Source of the DNA: Solimonas fluminis
Lineage (GTDB): Bacteria > Pseudomonadota > Gammaproteobacteria > Nevskiales > Nevskiaceae
Direction of reading: 5' to 3'
Assembly (NCBI RefSeq): GCF_002930645.1
Contig: NZ_PSNW01000004.1
Coordinates: forward strand, 186,370 to 250,369
Length of the DNA stretch: 64,000 nt
The notes under the pieces are model-generated. The model saw nothing but the letters and a program-made list of their open reading frames with translations, searched no databases and was not told the DNA's origin. A program made the translations under genes and the position numbers. How positions within the stretch are numbered: the stretch's first letter is position 1; each line of letters starts with the position of its first letter. Of the stretch, positions 41,988 to 48,643 are shown in pieces.

Positions 41988-43427
41988 TCAGTCCGGCCAG
42001 GCGCCGTTGGTCAGGCGCACGGCGTAGAAGCCGGTGGTCAGGTCGGTGTACCAGATCTCCTTGCGCTCCGGCACGAAGGCCGGGCTGGACACGGCGGAGT
42101 TGGTGGAGCCGGCCCGCCGCGACAGCGGCGCATTGAAGTAGGCCACCTCCTTCGGATGATGCGGATCGCGGATGTCGAACACGCGCAGGCCCGACAGCAG
42201 CATGCTGCAGGCCACGATCGGCGGATCGACACGCGTCGGCACGTTGCAGTAGTGCCCGGCATAGCCGCCGACGAACTGCTGCGCGCCCGGGTCGTCCGCG
42301 ACCACGGGGCGGTTCTCGGGCTGGTGCACTTCCAGGCGCAGGTCGGAGATCACCTTCGGCTTCGTCTCGTCGCCGATATCGATGATGCGCGCCGCGCCCA
42401 CGCGGATGCCGTTGGCCGCCGGCAGCTTGCTCTTGCCGTTGGTGGCGAACTCGTCCACCTCCACCAGGTACGGGTGGCCCTTGATGGTGATGGGGATCGC
42501 GTTCTGCGGGATGGTGATGTTGTCCCACCTCAGGCGGGAGACTTCCCGCACCTTCGGGAAGGGCTTGCGCGCCTGGATCTCCGACACGTCGAGGATGATC
42601 AGCGAGGGATATCCCTCGCCGGCACCGACGAAATCCTCCAGCGTGGTGCTGCCGCTGGCGATGTAGGCCCGGTTGCCGTCGTCGCTGATCGACAGGCCAT
42701 GCGACGAGATCGGGATGATGCTCAGCGGCAGGGTAAGCGAGGGATTGGAGATGTCCACCGCGGTCAGCGTGGGGGCGGCATTGGACGCGGAATAGAAGGT
42801 CATGCCGTCCGGCGCCATGCCGCTCTCGTGCCCCAGCACGCCCACCGGCAGCGAGGACTTCAGCACGGGATTGCGGCAATCCTCCTTCAGGTCGTACACG
42901 TCCACCACGCCGGGGCCGAAGATGATGTTGCCCAGCACCGCCGCCAGCACGCCGCGCTCCTGGCTGAGCACCAGCGACTCGTGCGGCGACAGCATGGCCG
43001 GCGTGAGCAGGCGCTGGCTGCGCACCGGCCTGGCGGGGTCGCTCATGTCGAGCACCACCACGCCGAGCTCGCCCGCCAGCACGCTCTCGGGGAACAGGCG
43101 AGTGCTGTCGTAGTAGGCGCACTCGCGGCCGCTGGCATCGACGTAGCGCAGCACCTTGAAGCCGGCCACCGACACCGCCGAATCCGGATTGATGTGCTGC
43201 CCGACCAGTTCGGCGTTGCAGCTGAAGCCGGCGGCGGCGCGTCCGCTGGCATGGTCCTCCGCCGTCACGCGCCCCTGCAGATCCGTCTCCGGGCGCGAGC
43301 CCGGGCCGCAGGCCGCCTTGGGCGTAGCCGACGAGACCCGGGCCTGGCCTTGCGGTGCCGTGGAACTGCCGCAGGCGCCCACCACCAGCGACAGGGCCAC
43401 CGCCGTGGCCGACAGGATGCGATTCAT
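41988..43427 (-). CDS. LVIVD-repeat beta-propeller lipoprotein
   Basis: A 479-residue exported lipoprotein. MNRILSATAVALSLVVGAC is a lipoprotein signal with lipobox VGAC (Cys19). The mature protein is built from repeated VVVLDMSDPARPVRSQRL, LTAVDISNPSLTLPLSIIP, LRVFDIRDPHHPKEVAYF units, the LVIVD repeat of presumed beta-propellers. There are several Cys in conserved places (GYAGHYCNVPTRV). A close paralogue lies at 62934-64000. Function unknown; periplasmic or cell-surface binding is plausible. Start 43427 is set by the signal peptide. Confidence 0.88.
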   Translation of the reverse strand: MNRILSATAVALSLVVGACGSSTAPQGQARVSSATPKAACGPGSRPETDLQGRVTAEDHASGRAAAGFSCNAELVGQHINPDSAVSVAGFKVLRYVDASGRECAYYDSTRLFPESVLAGELGVVVLDMSDPARPVRSQRLLTPAMLSPHESLVLSQERGVLAAVLGNIIFGPGVVDVYDLKEDCRNPVLKSSLPVGVLGHESGMAPDGMTFYSASNAAPTLTAVDISNPSLTLPLSIIPISSHGLSISDDGNRAYIASGSTTLEDFVGAGEGYPSLIILDVSEIQARKPFPKVREVSRLRWDNITIPQNAIPITIKGHPYLVEVDEFATNGKSKLPAANGIRVGAARIIDIGDETKPKVISDLRLEVHQPENRPVVADDPGAQQFVGGYAGHYCNVPTRVDPPIVACSMLLSGLRVFDIRDPHHPKEVAYFNAPLSRRAGSTNSAVSSPAFVPERKEIWYTDLTTGFYAVRLTNGAWPD

Positions 43428-43611
43428 GCGAGTTCTCCCCCTCACGGCATCGTGGCTGCCGGTCTGTCGCCTCCCTGCGGGCGGCCCTGGCAGTCTGCCA
43501 CCGAGGCTAACGCAACTCCGCGGCGGCCGGACCCGCCGCGCATCGGCTCTGCGCGCAGGGACAAGAATCAGGCTGCCGGCTTGCCGCTTCGCTGTCACAA
43601 TAGCGGCGTTG

Positions 43612-44553
43612 ATGAACGCCCCCACGCAGGAATCCCCCGCCGTCCGTGCCAGCCCAGGCAGCCCGGTCCCCACGCACCCGCTGCGTGGTGTGCTGCTGAT
43701 CATGCTGGGCGTATTCGTGTTCGCCTGCCTGGACAACACCACCAAGTATCTCGTCACCCGCTACGAGGTGCCGCTGGTGGTGGCGATCCGCTACATCGTC
43801 AACTGCCTGCTGATGGTGGTGCTGCTCACGCCCAGCCACGGCCGGAAGCTGGTGCAGACACAGCGCACCGGGCTGGTGCTGCTGCGCGGCGTCTGCCTGG
43901 CGGCGGCCTCCCTGGTGCTTGGCCTGGCCCTGCAGCGCATGCCGGTCGCCGAGATGACCTCCATCGTGTTCCTGTCCCCGATCCTGGTGATGCTGGTGGC
44001 GGGACGCCTGCTCGGGGAGCAGGTCGGAGCCGTGGGCTGGGTCGCGGCTTTCTTCGGCTTCGTCGGCATCCTGCTGATCGCACACCCTGGCGGTGGCCTG
44101 GACCCGGTCGGCACCGGCCTGGCGCTCTGCGGCGTCGCCGTGACCGCCGCCTACCAGCTGCTGTCACGCATCCTGGCCACCACCGAGCACACCGTGCCGA
44201 TGTTGTTCTACACCGCGCTGGTCGGCAGCCTGGTGTTCGGCAGCCTGCTGCCCTGGACGCTGGGTGGGCCGGCGCCCACGTCGCTGGAGCTGCTGCTGTT
44301 CCTCTGCACCGGCGTGTTCGGCGGCCTGGGCCACTACCTCTTCACCGCCGCCCATCGCCACGCCCCGGCCTCCCTGCTGGCACCGATGATGTACGCGCAG
44401 CTGGTCTGGGCCGGCCTGCTCGGCTGGGTGGTGTTCGGCCACGTGCCCGGTACCTCCGCCATCCTCGGCATGTGCATCATCGCCGCCTCCGGCATCCTCG
44501 TGGCCCTCAAGTCCCGTTTCACGCGGCAGGCGATGACCGAGCCGGCGGAGTGA
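43612..44553 (+). CDS. DMT superfamily (EamA) transporter
   Basis: A 313-residue inner-membrane protein with ten hydrophobic helices arranged as two EamA repeats (GVLLIMLGVFVFACLDNTTKYLV… and ALCGVAVTAAYQLLSRILA…), including the PVAEMTSIVFLSPILVMLVAG motif at the end of the first repeat. It is a drug/metabolite or amino-acid exporter; substrate unknown. It is divergent from the LVIVD gene and convergent with rnk (10 bp). Confidence 0.9.
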   Translation: MNAPTQESPAVRASPGSPVPTHPLRGVLLIMLGVFVFACLDNTTKYLVTRYEVPLVVAIRYIVNCLLMVVLLTPSHGRKLVQTQRTGLVLLRGVCLAAASLVLGLALQRMPVAEMTSIVFLSPILVMLVAGRLLGEQVGAVGWVAAFFGFVGILLIAHPGGGLDPVGTGLALCGVAVTAAYQLLSRILATTEHTVPMLFYTALVGSLVFGSLLPWTLGGPAPTSLELLLFLCTGVFGGLGHYLFTAAHRHAPASLLAPMMYAQLVWAGLLGWVVFGHVPGTSAILGMCIIAASGILVALKSRFTRQAMTEPAE

Positions 44554-44563
44554 CCCGCCGGCG

Positions 44564-44959
44564 CTAGCTCCCGCGGCCCACATCCAGCACCGTCAGCACG
44601 GTGTCGCGCCCGGCGATCTCGCAGGCGATCCGCTGTCCCTTGCGCAAGCCGATCAGGGCAGCCCCCACCGGCGTCATGACCGACACGCGCCGCCGAGCGG
44701 GATCGGCCTCCGCCGGCATCACGATCCCGATGCCCTGCGTCGTGCCGCCGCTCTCGTCGCGGTAGGTGACGGAAGAACCGATCGCGACAACGTCCTCCGG
44801 CATCTGCCCGTCGGCGACCAGTTCCGCCCGGTCGATCTCCTCGAGCAGCCGCTGCGCGACCTCCGGCGCCTGGCCCAGCGATCTTTCGGCAATGCGGCGC
44901 AGAACACTTTCCATCGATTCCTCGATGAGCAGCGGCGGTGACTGGAGCGGATGGTCCAT
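44564..44959 (-). CDS. rnk: nucleoside diphosphate kinase regulator Rnk
   Basis: A 131-residue protein, close to the 136 of E. coli Rnk. An N-terminal helical arm (EESMESVLRRIAERSLGQAPEVAQRLLEEIDRAELV) is followed by a GreA/GreB C-terminal FKBP-like domain (VAIGSSVTYRDESGG…SVMTPVGAALIGLRKGQRI). Rnk binds RNA polymerase near the secondary channel without Gre cleavage activity. It is the last ordinary gene before the cassette array. ATG 44959 is chosen; the upstream extension lacks conservation. Confidence 0.9.
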   Translation of the reverse strand: MDHPLQSPPLLIEESMESVLRRIAERSLGQAPEVAQRLLEEIDRAELVADGQMPEDVVAIGSSVTYRDESGGTTQGIGIVMPAEADPARRRVSVMTPVGAALIGLRKGQRIACEIAGRDTVLTVLDVGRGS

Positions 44960-45247
44960 GGCGGTATTCCCGGAATTTGAACGGCAGGACGCGATGCCGC
45001 GCGCCGTCATGCGCGCAGCGTGTCGTCAGGAGAGTGGATGATCCGTCGGCCCCGGGCGGAAGACGCGCGTGAGCGCGCAGCCCGGGGCTGGCTAGCCTTC
45101 GAGCAGCGGCCCCCGATGGGGTTTGGCGCAGCAGAGGGACAGGAGATTCATGAGGCCATCATCGGTTGCGATGTAGGCGGTGTCAACCGGTTGTGAATGT
45201 CTGCTTTGTGCCAGATGCTGCCGTTCGAGAAGGACCGCTTTCGGAGC
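44960..45247. other. gene-free spacer between rnk and cassette array
   Basis: No supported gene. It holds a strong hairpin (listed separately at 45045-45092) and an unremarkable stretch running into the degenerate attC at 45248. The spacer to the last cassette gene (45311-45364) also holds nothing recognisable. This marks the downstream junction of the array. Confidence 0.6.
45045..45092. other. structured hairpin with GNRA-type loop
   Basis: On the plus strand GTCGGCCCCGGGC pairs with GCCCGGGGCTGGC (two G-U pairs), an internal loop follows, and an inner stem CGCGC/GCGCG is closed by GTGA, a GNRA tetraloop in RNA. About 90 bp upstream of rnk on the opposite strand. It could be a structured RNA or a bidirectional terminator; no T-tract is present. 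Confidence 0.4.
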
Positions 45248-45310
45248 GCTCAACGCTCAGGCTAAGGGCTGAACCCGCTTTGGCCACTGTCCCCTCGATT
45301 TCAGTTAGGC
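45248..45310 (-). repeat. degenerate attC site (last cassette)
   Basis: On the minus strand GCCTAAC (45304-45310) and GTTGAGC (45248-45254) bracket 63 nt, but the inner L-boxes are poorly symmetric. It is 3' of the gene at 45365-45853 and would close the array. Confidence 0.4.
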
Positions 45311-45364
45311 CTCAGGCTCTACTTTTCCGGGTCAACTGCTCTGTACCTTGGCTGGAACCGCTGG

Positions 45365-45853
45365 CTAGACCGACTGCGCACGTACTTGCAGCCTAAAGTC
45401 CAAGCACAGAACGTCACTCCCGCTGTCCTTTGGTGGTGCAGGTGCATATTCAAAGGATTCTCGCGTAGAGGACACACGTAACCCAACGAACGTGGGCTTC
45501 AACTGCACTGTGTGGTAGTTCTGCATTGAACCTAGCTTGCCCTCGAGAGTGGCGGCAGGCCCTGACTGTATCTTGCCGGCGATGTGATACATGACGCGAA
45601 ACTCCTTTACCCCTTCAGTTTCACCAAAGACATACAGATCAGTTGGCCTAGTTATATCGATGCCGAGCCTGCCTAGTTCTTCAGTGATTGCCCTTGGGAA
45701 TGCTGTCGTAGCAGCGATACGCCACATCGTGCAAGCAGCACATTGGCACCCGTCGGCGGGATGGCCGGTTTGACGTCTGATCTTTTTCGAAGCGTTTAGA
45801 TCAACCGCAATGCGCCAGTCGGAAAGTGGGATGGTCGGCCGAATGCGATTCAA
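45365..45853 (-). CDS. cassette-borne hypothetical protein
   Basis: A 162-residue protein of unknown family. An N-terminal half contains DGCQCAACTMWR, a C-x-C-x-x-C cluster that could bind a metal, and ITEELGRLGIDITRPTDLYVF; the second half is beta-rich (FRVMYHIAGKIQSGP, LKPTFVGLRVSSTRESFEYAP). The pattern of a short Cys cluster followed by a DLYVFGE-like motif recurs in small bacterial proteins of unknown role. It is the array's last gene, 4 nt from the R' end of the attC at 45858-45917. Confidence 0.72.
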   Translation of the reverse strand: MNRIRPTIPLSDWRIAVDLNASKKIRRQTGHPADGCQCAACTMWRIAATTAFPRAITEELGRLGIDITRPTDLYVFGETEGVKEFRVMYHIAGKIQSGPAATLEGKLGSMQNYHTVQLKPTFVGLRVSSTRESFEYAPAPPKDSGSDVLCLDFRLQVRAQSV

Positions 45854-45857
45854 GGAG

Positions 45858-45917
45858 ACCTAAAGCCTAGCTTAAGCCGCGCGGCGCAGCCGCGTTGGCT
45901 TGAGGTGCTGGTTGGGC
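45858..45917 (-). repeat. attC site with altered crossover core
   Basis: 60 nt. Minus strand reads GCCCAAC … TCAAGCCAACG … CGCGGCTTAAG … and ends TTTAGGT where GTTRRRY is expected. The G of the G^TT crossover triplet is T, so recombination at this site may be impaired. It encodes the C-terminus of the gene at 45867. Confidence 0.82.
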
Positions 45918-46166
45918 CTTAGCCAAGGCTGCCCGAGCGGCTCGCAACTCCAGAAGCACCTGGCGAAGTGCATATGAGGTAAAGACTGGGGTGAGACCGG
46001 CAAATACCGCAGCAATAATGACTTGAAGCATGTTCTGTGCAATGAATCCCGCCACTACAAGAGCTGTGGCGAAGAACAACTGAAGAAAAGCATTAAGCCA
46101 GAAGCTGAGCGGCGATCCGACGGACCGCTCTGACCACGCCACCGCATCTTGAAACAAACCTTTCAA
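45867..46166 (-). CDS. cassette-borne small membrane protein
   Basis: About 99 residues with two hydrophobic segments (FWLNAFLQLFFATALVVAGFIA and NMLQVIIAAVFAGLTPVFTSYAL), then a charged Ala-rich tail. The C-terminus PQANAAAPRGLS is encoded by the attC site itself. TTG 46166, preceded by GAGAGGG, gives MKGLFQDAVAW; a longer reading from TTG 46193 would start inside the neighbouring attC and seems less likely. No family recognised. Confidence 0.65.
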   Translation of the reverse strand: MKGLFQDAVAWSERSVGSPLSFWLNAFLQLFFATALVVAGFIAQNMLQVIIAAVFAGLTPVFTSYALRQVLLELRAARAALAKAQPAPQANAAAPRGLS

Positions 46167-46187
46167 GGTGCCCTCTCTTTGTCTGAG

Positions 46188-46247
46188 GCCCAACGTCTAG
46201 ATTAAGCCACCCTGCGCAGCAGGGTCGGCTTGAAGCGATTGTTGGAC
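46188..46247 (-). repeat. attC site
   Basis: 60 nt. Minus strand GTCCAAC (46241-46247), TCAAGCCGACC, hairpin CTGCTGCGCAGG, GTGGCTTAA, GTTGGGC (46188-46194). All canonical elements are intact. Confidence 0.9.
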
Positions 46248-46250
46248 CGG

Positions 46251-46529
46251 TCAGTTTGAAACGAGCAGCTCATCGCTATGCTTACTCATGGCGTGAACGG
46301 CGCAGCCAAGCACCCGATGAAACAGGTGCCCGTCGCCCTCGCCAGAGATCTCTACATGCTGATTGTCTTTCTCACTCTCCGGATGGTAGGCGACGACGAC
46401 TCTCTCAGTGATAGACCCAAGTGAAACGTCGCAGCCGGTGCCGCTTTGAAACTCAGGCCAATGACGCATCTCTTCTGCTAAGTCTGTCGGCAGTGAGAAG
46501 TAGCCCCGAATGTGTATTACTCGTTTCAT
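46251..46529 (-). CDS. cassette-borne hypothetical protein
   Basis: A 92-residue protein starting MKRVIHIRGYFSLP. Predicted alternating strands and one helix (DLAEEMRHWPEFQSGTG, ERVVVAYHPESEKDNQHVEISG, HLFHRVLGCAVHAMSK). No family recognised. The stop is 3 nt from the attC at 46188-46247 and the start is 3 nt from the R' end of the attC at 46533, so it fills its cassette completely. Confidence 0.72.
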   Translation of the reverse strand: MKRVIHIRGYFSLPTDLAEEMRHWPEFQSGTGCDVSLGSITERVVVAYHPESEKDNQHVEISGEGDGHLFHRVLGCAVHAMSKHSDELLVSN

Positions 46530-46532
46530 GAA

Positions 46533-46600
46533 GTCCGACGCCAAGCTTCAGTGGCGGCCTCGCCGAAGGCGAGGACGTCCACTGCAAGCACTTGTTGGGC
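46533..46600 (-). repeat. attC site, CAGTGG-type
   Basis: 68 nt. Minus strand GCCCAAC (46594-46600), TTGCAGTGGACG, a CCTCGCC-TTCG-GCGAGG hairpin, CGCCACTG, and GTCGGAC (46533-46539). Its inner boxes differ from the AAGCCG type found in most of the array, so this cassette probably came from a different attC lineage. Confidence 0.82.
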
Positions 46601-46611
46601 ACCAACACGCA

Positions 46612-46998
46612 TCATTTCCAGAATGCCCACCATGGTTTCGCGGATTTGACGGCCTCGCCGCCCTGCGCAGGTTTCCTGCGAGACTTCAACTCCTCAATCT
46701 CTCTGGAGATTTGCTGCACAAGCTCTGGCGCTTCCTGATAGCTGTCGTTGCTCACGACACGCTCTAAAGCAGAGATTGCCTTCTCTAAATCTTCATCAAA
46801 CTTCTTAATCGGCCACACATAGACGCGACCAAGCATGACGAACAGCGCTGCTGCAGCTCGGACGATGTCGGGAGATTCGACGGGATCTGCCGATATGCCC
46901 TCCAGCCAAGCGCTTCTCAGCTTGGTTTTGTCCATGAGATCGCCATACCAATCGGCAGCCCCGTCGTTGTCCCATGGGTCCAACGCCCACATCCCCAT
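46612..46998 (-). CDS. cassette-borne DUF4259 family protein
   Basis: About 128 residues. MGMWALDPWDNDGAADWYGDLMD matches the DUF4259 signature (MGAWGxGxFxNDxAxDW), followed by a helical domain ending KPWWAFWK. Three ATGs are in frame; 46998 is used because it fits the family and lies 7 nt after AGGAG, with 47001 an alternative. DUF4259 proteins have no proven function and are scattered among bacteria as small, mobile genes. Confidence 0.82.
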   Translation of the reverse strand: MGMWALDPWDNDGAADWYGDLMDKTKLRSAWLEGISADPVESPDIVRAAAALFVMLGRVYVWPIKKFDEDLEKAISALERVVSNDSYQEAPELVQQISREIEELKSRRKPAQGGEAVKSAKPWWAFWK

Positions 46999-47023
46999 CA
47001 TTTAGCTCCTAGTTGTCCTTGGT

Positions 47024-47092
47024 TCCCAACGCCCTAGCTTAAGCCGCGGGCCCGCCGAAGGCGGGACCGTCGGCTTGGAGCAATAGTTAGGC
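47024..47092 (-). repeat. attC site
   Basis: 69 nt. Minus strand GCCTAAC (47086-47092), CCAAGCCGACGG, CCCGCC-TTCG-GCGGG hairpin, CCGCGGCTTAAG, GTTGGGA (47024-47030; last base off consensus). The stop codon of the upstream cassette gene lies within its first 7 bases. Confidence 0.85.
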
Positions 47093-47509
47093 CCCGTTTT
47101 TTTGAAACCAAGAGAGTCCATGCTCATGTGTGATCCGTACCAAGCCCTCAAGACAGCGGTCATAGGAACTCCCACTCAAGGCGTTGAACCGAAGATGATA
47201 CGCGTACCCCCTGTCATCTCTAACCTGATCGCTCAATAACTGATCGTGATGCGTAGGACTCCCATCAGGCTTCTGGACCGAGAAGTGAACACGTATAGCA
47301 ACGGAGTTGTTAATGGGAGATCCATAGGTGCTACCACGTCTGTGAAAGTATATGCAGGCATCTAGCTCGACACCCCTACGAACCCAAACACGACTGCGGC
47401 TCTTGGTCCTAATAAATCCCAGTGGCGCCACGCGCTCTGTGAAATCACAGCACATTCGTTCCATGCCAGCTTTCACAACTGCGGAGCTTGTTATTGCAGC
47501 GTCGTCCAT
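47087..47509 (-). CDS. cassette-borne DUF4304-like protein
   Basis: A 140-residue protein. FTERVAPLGFIRTKSRSRVWVRRGVELDACIYFHRRGSTYGSPINNSVAIRVHF fits the DUF4304 pattern (a F..L.plGF start followed by a strand, and a G..f.iN.. motif). The remainder is alpha+beta (YHLRFNALSGSSYDRCLEGLVRITHEHGLSWF). DUF4304 genes are frequent in mobile islands; function unknown. The TAA stop is inside the attC at 47024-47092, and the ATG is 2 nt from the next attC. Confidence 0.75.
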   Translation of the reverse strand: MDDAAITSSAVVKAGMERMCCDFTERVAPLGFIRTKSRSRVWVRRGVELDACIYFHRRGSTYGSPINNSVAIRVHFSVQKPDGSPTHHDQLLSDQVRDDRGYAYHLRFNALSGSSYDRCLEGLVRITHEHGLSWFQKNGA

Positions 47510-47511
47510 AG

Positions 47512-47571
47512 GCCTAACGCCTAGATTAAGCCGCGCGACGCAGCCGCGTCGGCTTGAAGCACTGGTTGGGC
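47512..47571 (-). repeat. attC site
   Basis: 60 nt. Minus strand GCCCAAC (47565-47571), TTCAAGCCGACG, CGGCTGCG hairpin, CGCGCGGCTTAA, GTTAGGC (47512-47518). Nearly identical in its inner boxes to 45858-45917, but with an intact GTT core. Confidence 0.92.
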
Positions 47572-48150
47572 CTCTACTAACCCGTTATCTACAGCATACC
47601 TTTCGATCCTCTCCCCAAGTCGGCTGAATTTCTCCCAGTACGCTTTGTCAATTGCGTCGAGGCTTGGCGGTAGCTCCGGCCAAAGTGAACGTATGAGTTG
47701 CCGACGTTCTACAGTGTCTTCAGGGACAGACTTTTGCCCAAAGATAACTACTTTTGCTTGCTCTAAGAGCGATAGTGCATCGGTTGCACCTATTTCCATC
47801 AAGGCTTCTACCGTAAGTAGATACAGAGAGCCTGAGCTGTTGTAGAAATACTGATCAAAGCCTCCGTTGTAAACTTCACCCTCAAGAATATTGAGCGCCC
47901 AGTACTTCTGCTCGGTCTGGTTGAGCGCGCCAAGGCCACCCGCCTCTCCGTAGATACGATGATGCAGAGACCGCCACAGCGCTCGGAAGGTACAGGTTTT
48001 CTCCAGATCTTTTTCTCGAGCCCGATAATCCTTAGAGGCCTCTATGTTTTTCCGAATTCCACTTTTGCACGCCATGCACACGCCGCCAGTACGTTCCGCC
48101 GTGACGGGCAGTATCAATGCACCGCATTCTTTGCAGGGAACTTTACTCAT
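47521..48150 (-). CDS. cassette-borne DUF4375 (DMP19-like) protein with zinc ribbon
   Basis: A 209-residue protein. N-terminal CKECG…CMACK is a C-x2-C…C-x2-C zinc-ribbon-like motif. The central EGEVYNGGFDQYFYNSSGSLYLLTVEALMEIGA is the DUF4375/DMP19 signature. The C-terminus LQADAAASRGLI is read from the attC at 47512-47571, a common feature of cassette ORFs. DMP19 of a shrimp virus mimics DNA, but that does not establish the role here. Confidence 0.85.
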   Translation of the reverse strand: MSKVPCKECGALILPVTAERTGGVCMACKSGIRKNIEASKDYRAREKDLEKTCTFRALWRSLHHRIYGEAGGLGALNQTEQKYWALNILEGEVYNGGFDQYFYNSSGSLYLLTVEALMEIGATDALSLLEQAKVVIFGQKSVPEDTVERRQLIRSLWPELPPSLDAIDKAYWEKFSRLGERIERYAVDNGLVEAQPVLQADAAASRGLI

Positions 48151-48161
48151 GGATTCTGAAG

Positions 48162-48241
48162 GCCCAACGCCCAGGTTAAGCCGACGGCCGCGCCGGAGCG
48201 CAGCGGAGGGGCGGCCGATCGGCTTGAACCGTTGGTTGGGC
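48162..48241 (-). repeat. attC site, long hairpin
   Basis: 80 nt. Minus strand GCCCAAC (48235-48241), TTCAAGCCGATCGGCCGCC, CTCCGCTGCGCTCCGG, GCGGCCGTCGGCTTAA, GTTGGGC (48162-48168). The AAGCCGA boxes are extended by a GGCCGCC arm. Confidence 0.9.
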
Positions 48242-48257
48242 CAGATACAGGCCCCAG

Positions 48258-48509
48258 CTACCGCTCAACATGGCTGCCGCTCCGATGTGTGGGCTTGCCC
48301 TCTGCATTAACGTACTCGCCGTCATTAAGTGCGCGACGCGCCGCCGCCTCAAGTACCGGCCTTGGCACGGGCGCCCCCAGAAGAAGAACTTCCTGTTGCC
48401 CGTTCTCAAACTCAACTGCCGCTTCAGCCGTGCCGTCTTCTCTCAGGCGCTGAATCTCAAAACGACTATCGCTTATGCGGCAGACGAACCACCATGTATT
48501 GCCGCTCAT
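48258..48509 (-). CDS. cassette-borne small hypothetical protein
   Basis: An 83-residue protein, MSGNTWWFVCRISDSRFEIQRLREDGTAEAAVEFENGQQEVLLLGAPVP…, with alternating strands and a C-terminal helix followed by a polar tail; no family recognised. The start at 48509 lies 9 nt from the R' end of the attC at 48518. An in-frame extension upstream crosses the attC and is unlikely to be translated as one protein. Confidence 0.62.
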   Translation of the reverse strand: MSGNTWWFVCRISDSRFEIQRLREDGTAEAAVEFENGQQEVLLLGAPVPRPVLEAAARRALNDGEYVNAEGKPTHRSGSHVER

Positions 48510-48517
48510 GTGTTTAG

Positions 48518-48643
48518 GCCCAACAGCTAATAGACGGACGCTTGTCGGCATATACAGAACTACGAACCCCATGGACCTTGTGTGCAAGCATCTGAAATTC
48601 CTGAGATCGTTCGACCGCCTGTCCGTTAAACAAATTGTTAGTC
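48518..48643 (-). repeat. long attC-like site at array head
   Basis: 126 nt. Minus strand GACTAAC (48637-48643) and GTTGGGC (48518-48524) with inner inverted boxes ACGGAC/GTCCGT. Length is in the range of long attC (VCR-like) sites. No gene is visible 5' of it, so it may close an empty or decayed cassette. Confidence 0.6.

Larger units (their letters stand above)
45248..48643 (-). mobile_element. integron gene-cassette array lacking integrase (CALIN)
   Basis: Seven minus-strand genes, each followed on its 3' side by an attC-like site. Sites share RYYYAAC at one end, GTTRRRY at the other and inner inverted boxes such as TCAAGCCGACG…CGGCTTAA around a variable hairpin. Seven sites are clear (45858, 46188, 46533, 47024, 47512, 48162, 48518) and an eighth at 45248 is degenerate. 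No intI gene or attI is recognisable in the window; the neighbour on the promoter-proximal side is a chromosomal cytochrome gene. Cassette genes are visibly less GC-rich than the flanks, consistent with transfer. Confidence 0.88.

Noticed and set aside
45092-45151. Minus-strand 19-residue ORF (MNLLSLCCAKPHRGPLLEG) ending at the hairpin, possible leader peptide for rnk
   Set aside because: No Shine-Dalgarno, and no attenuator with a T-tract; chance is as likely.
46188-46193. TTG start of the small membrane protein inside an attC
   Set aside because: A downstream TTG (46166) with GAGAGGG is better placed; the longer form would begin within the recombination site.
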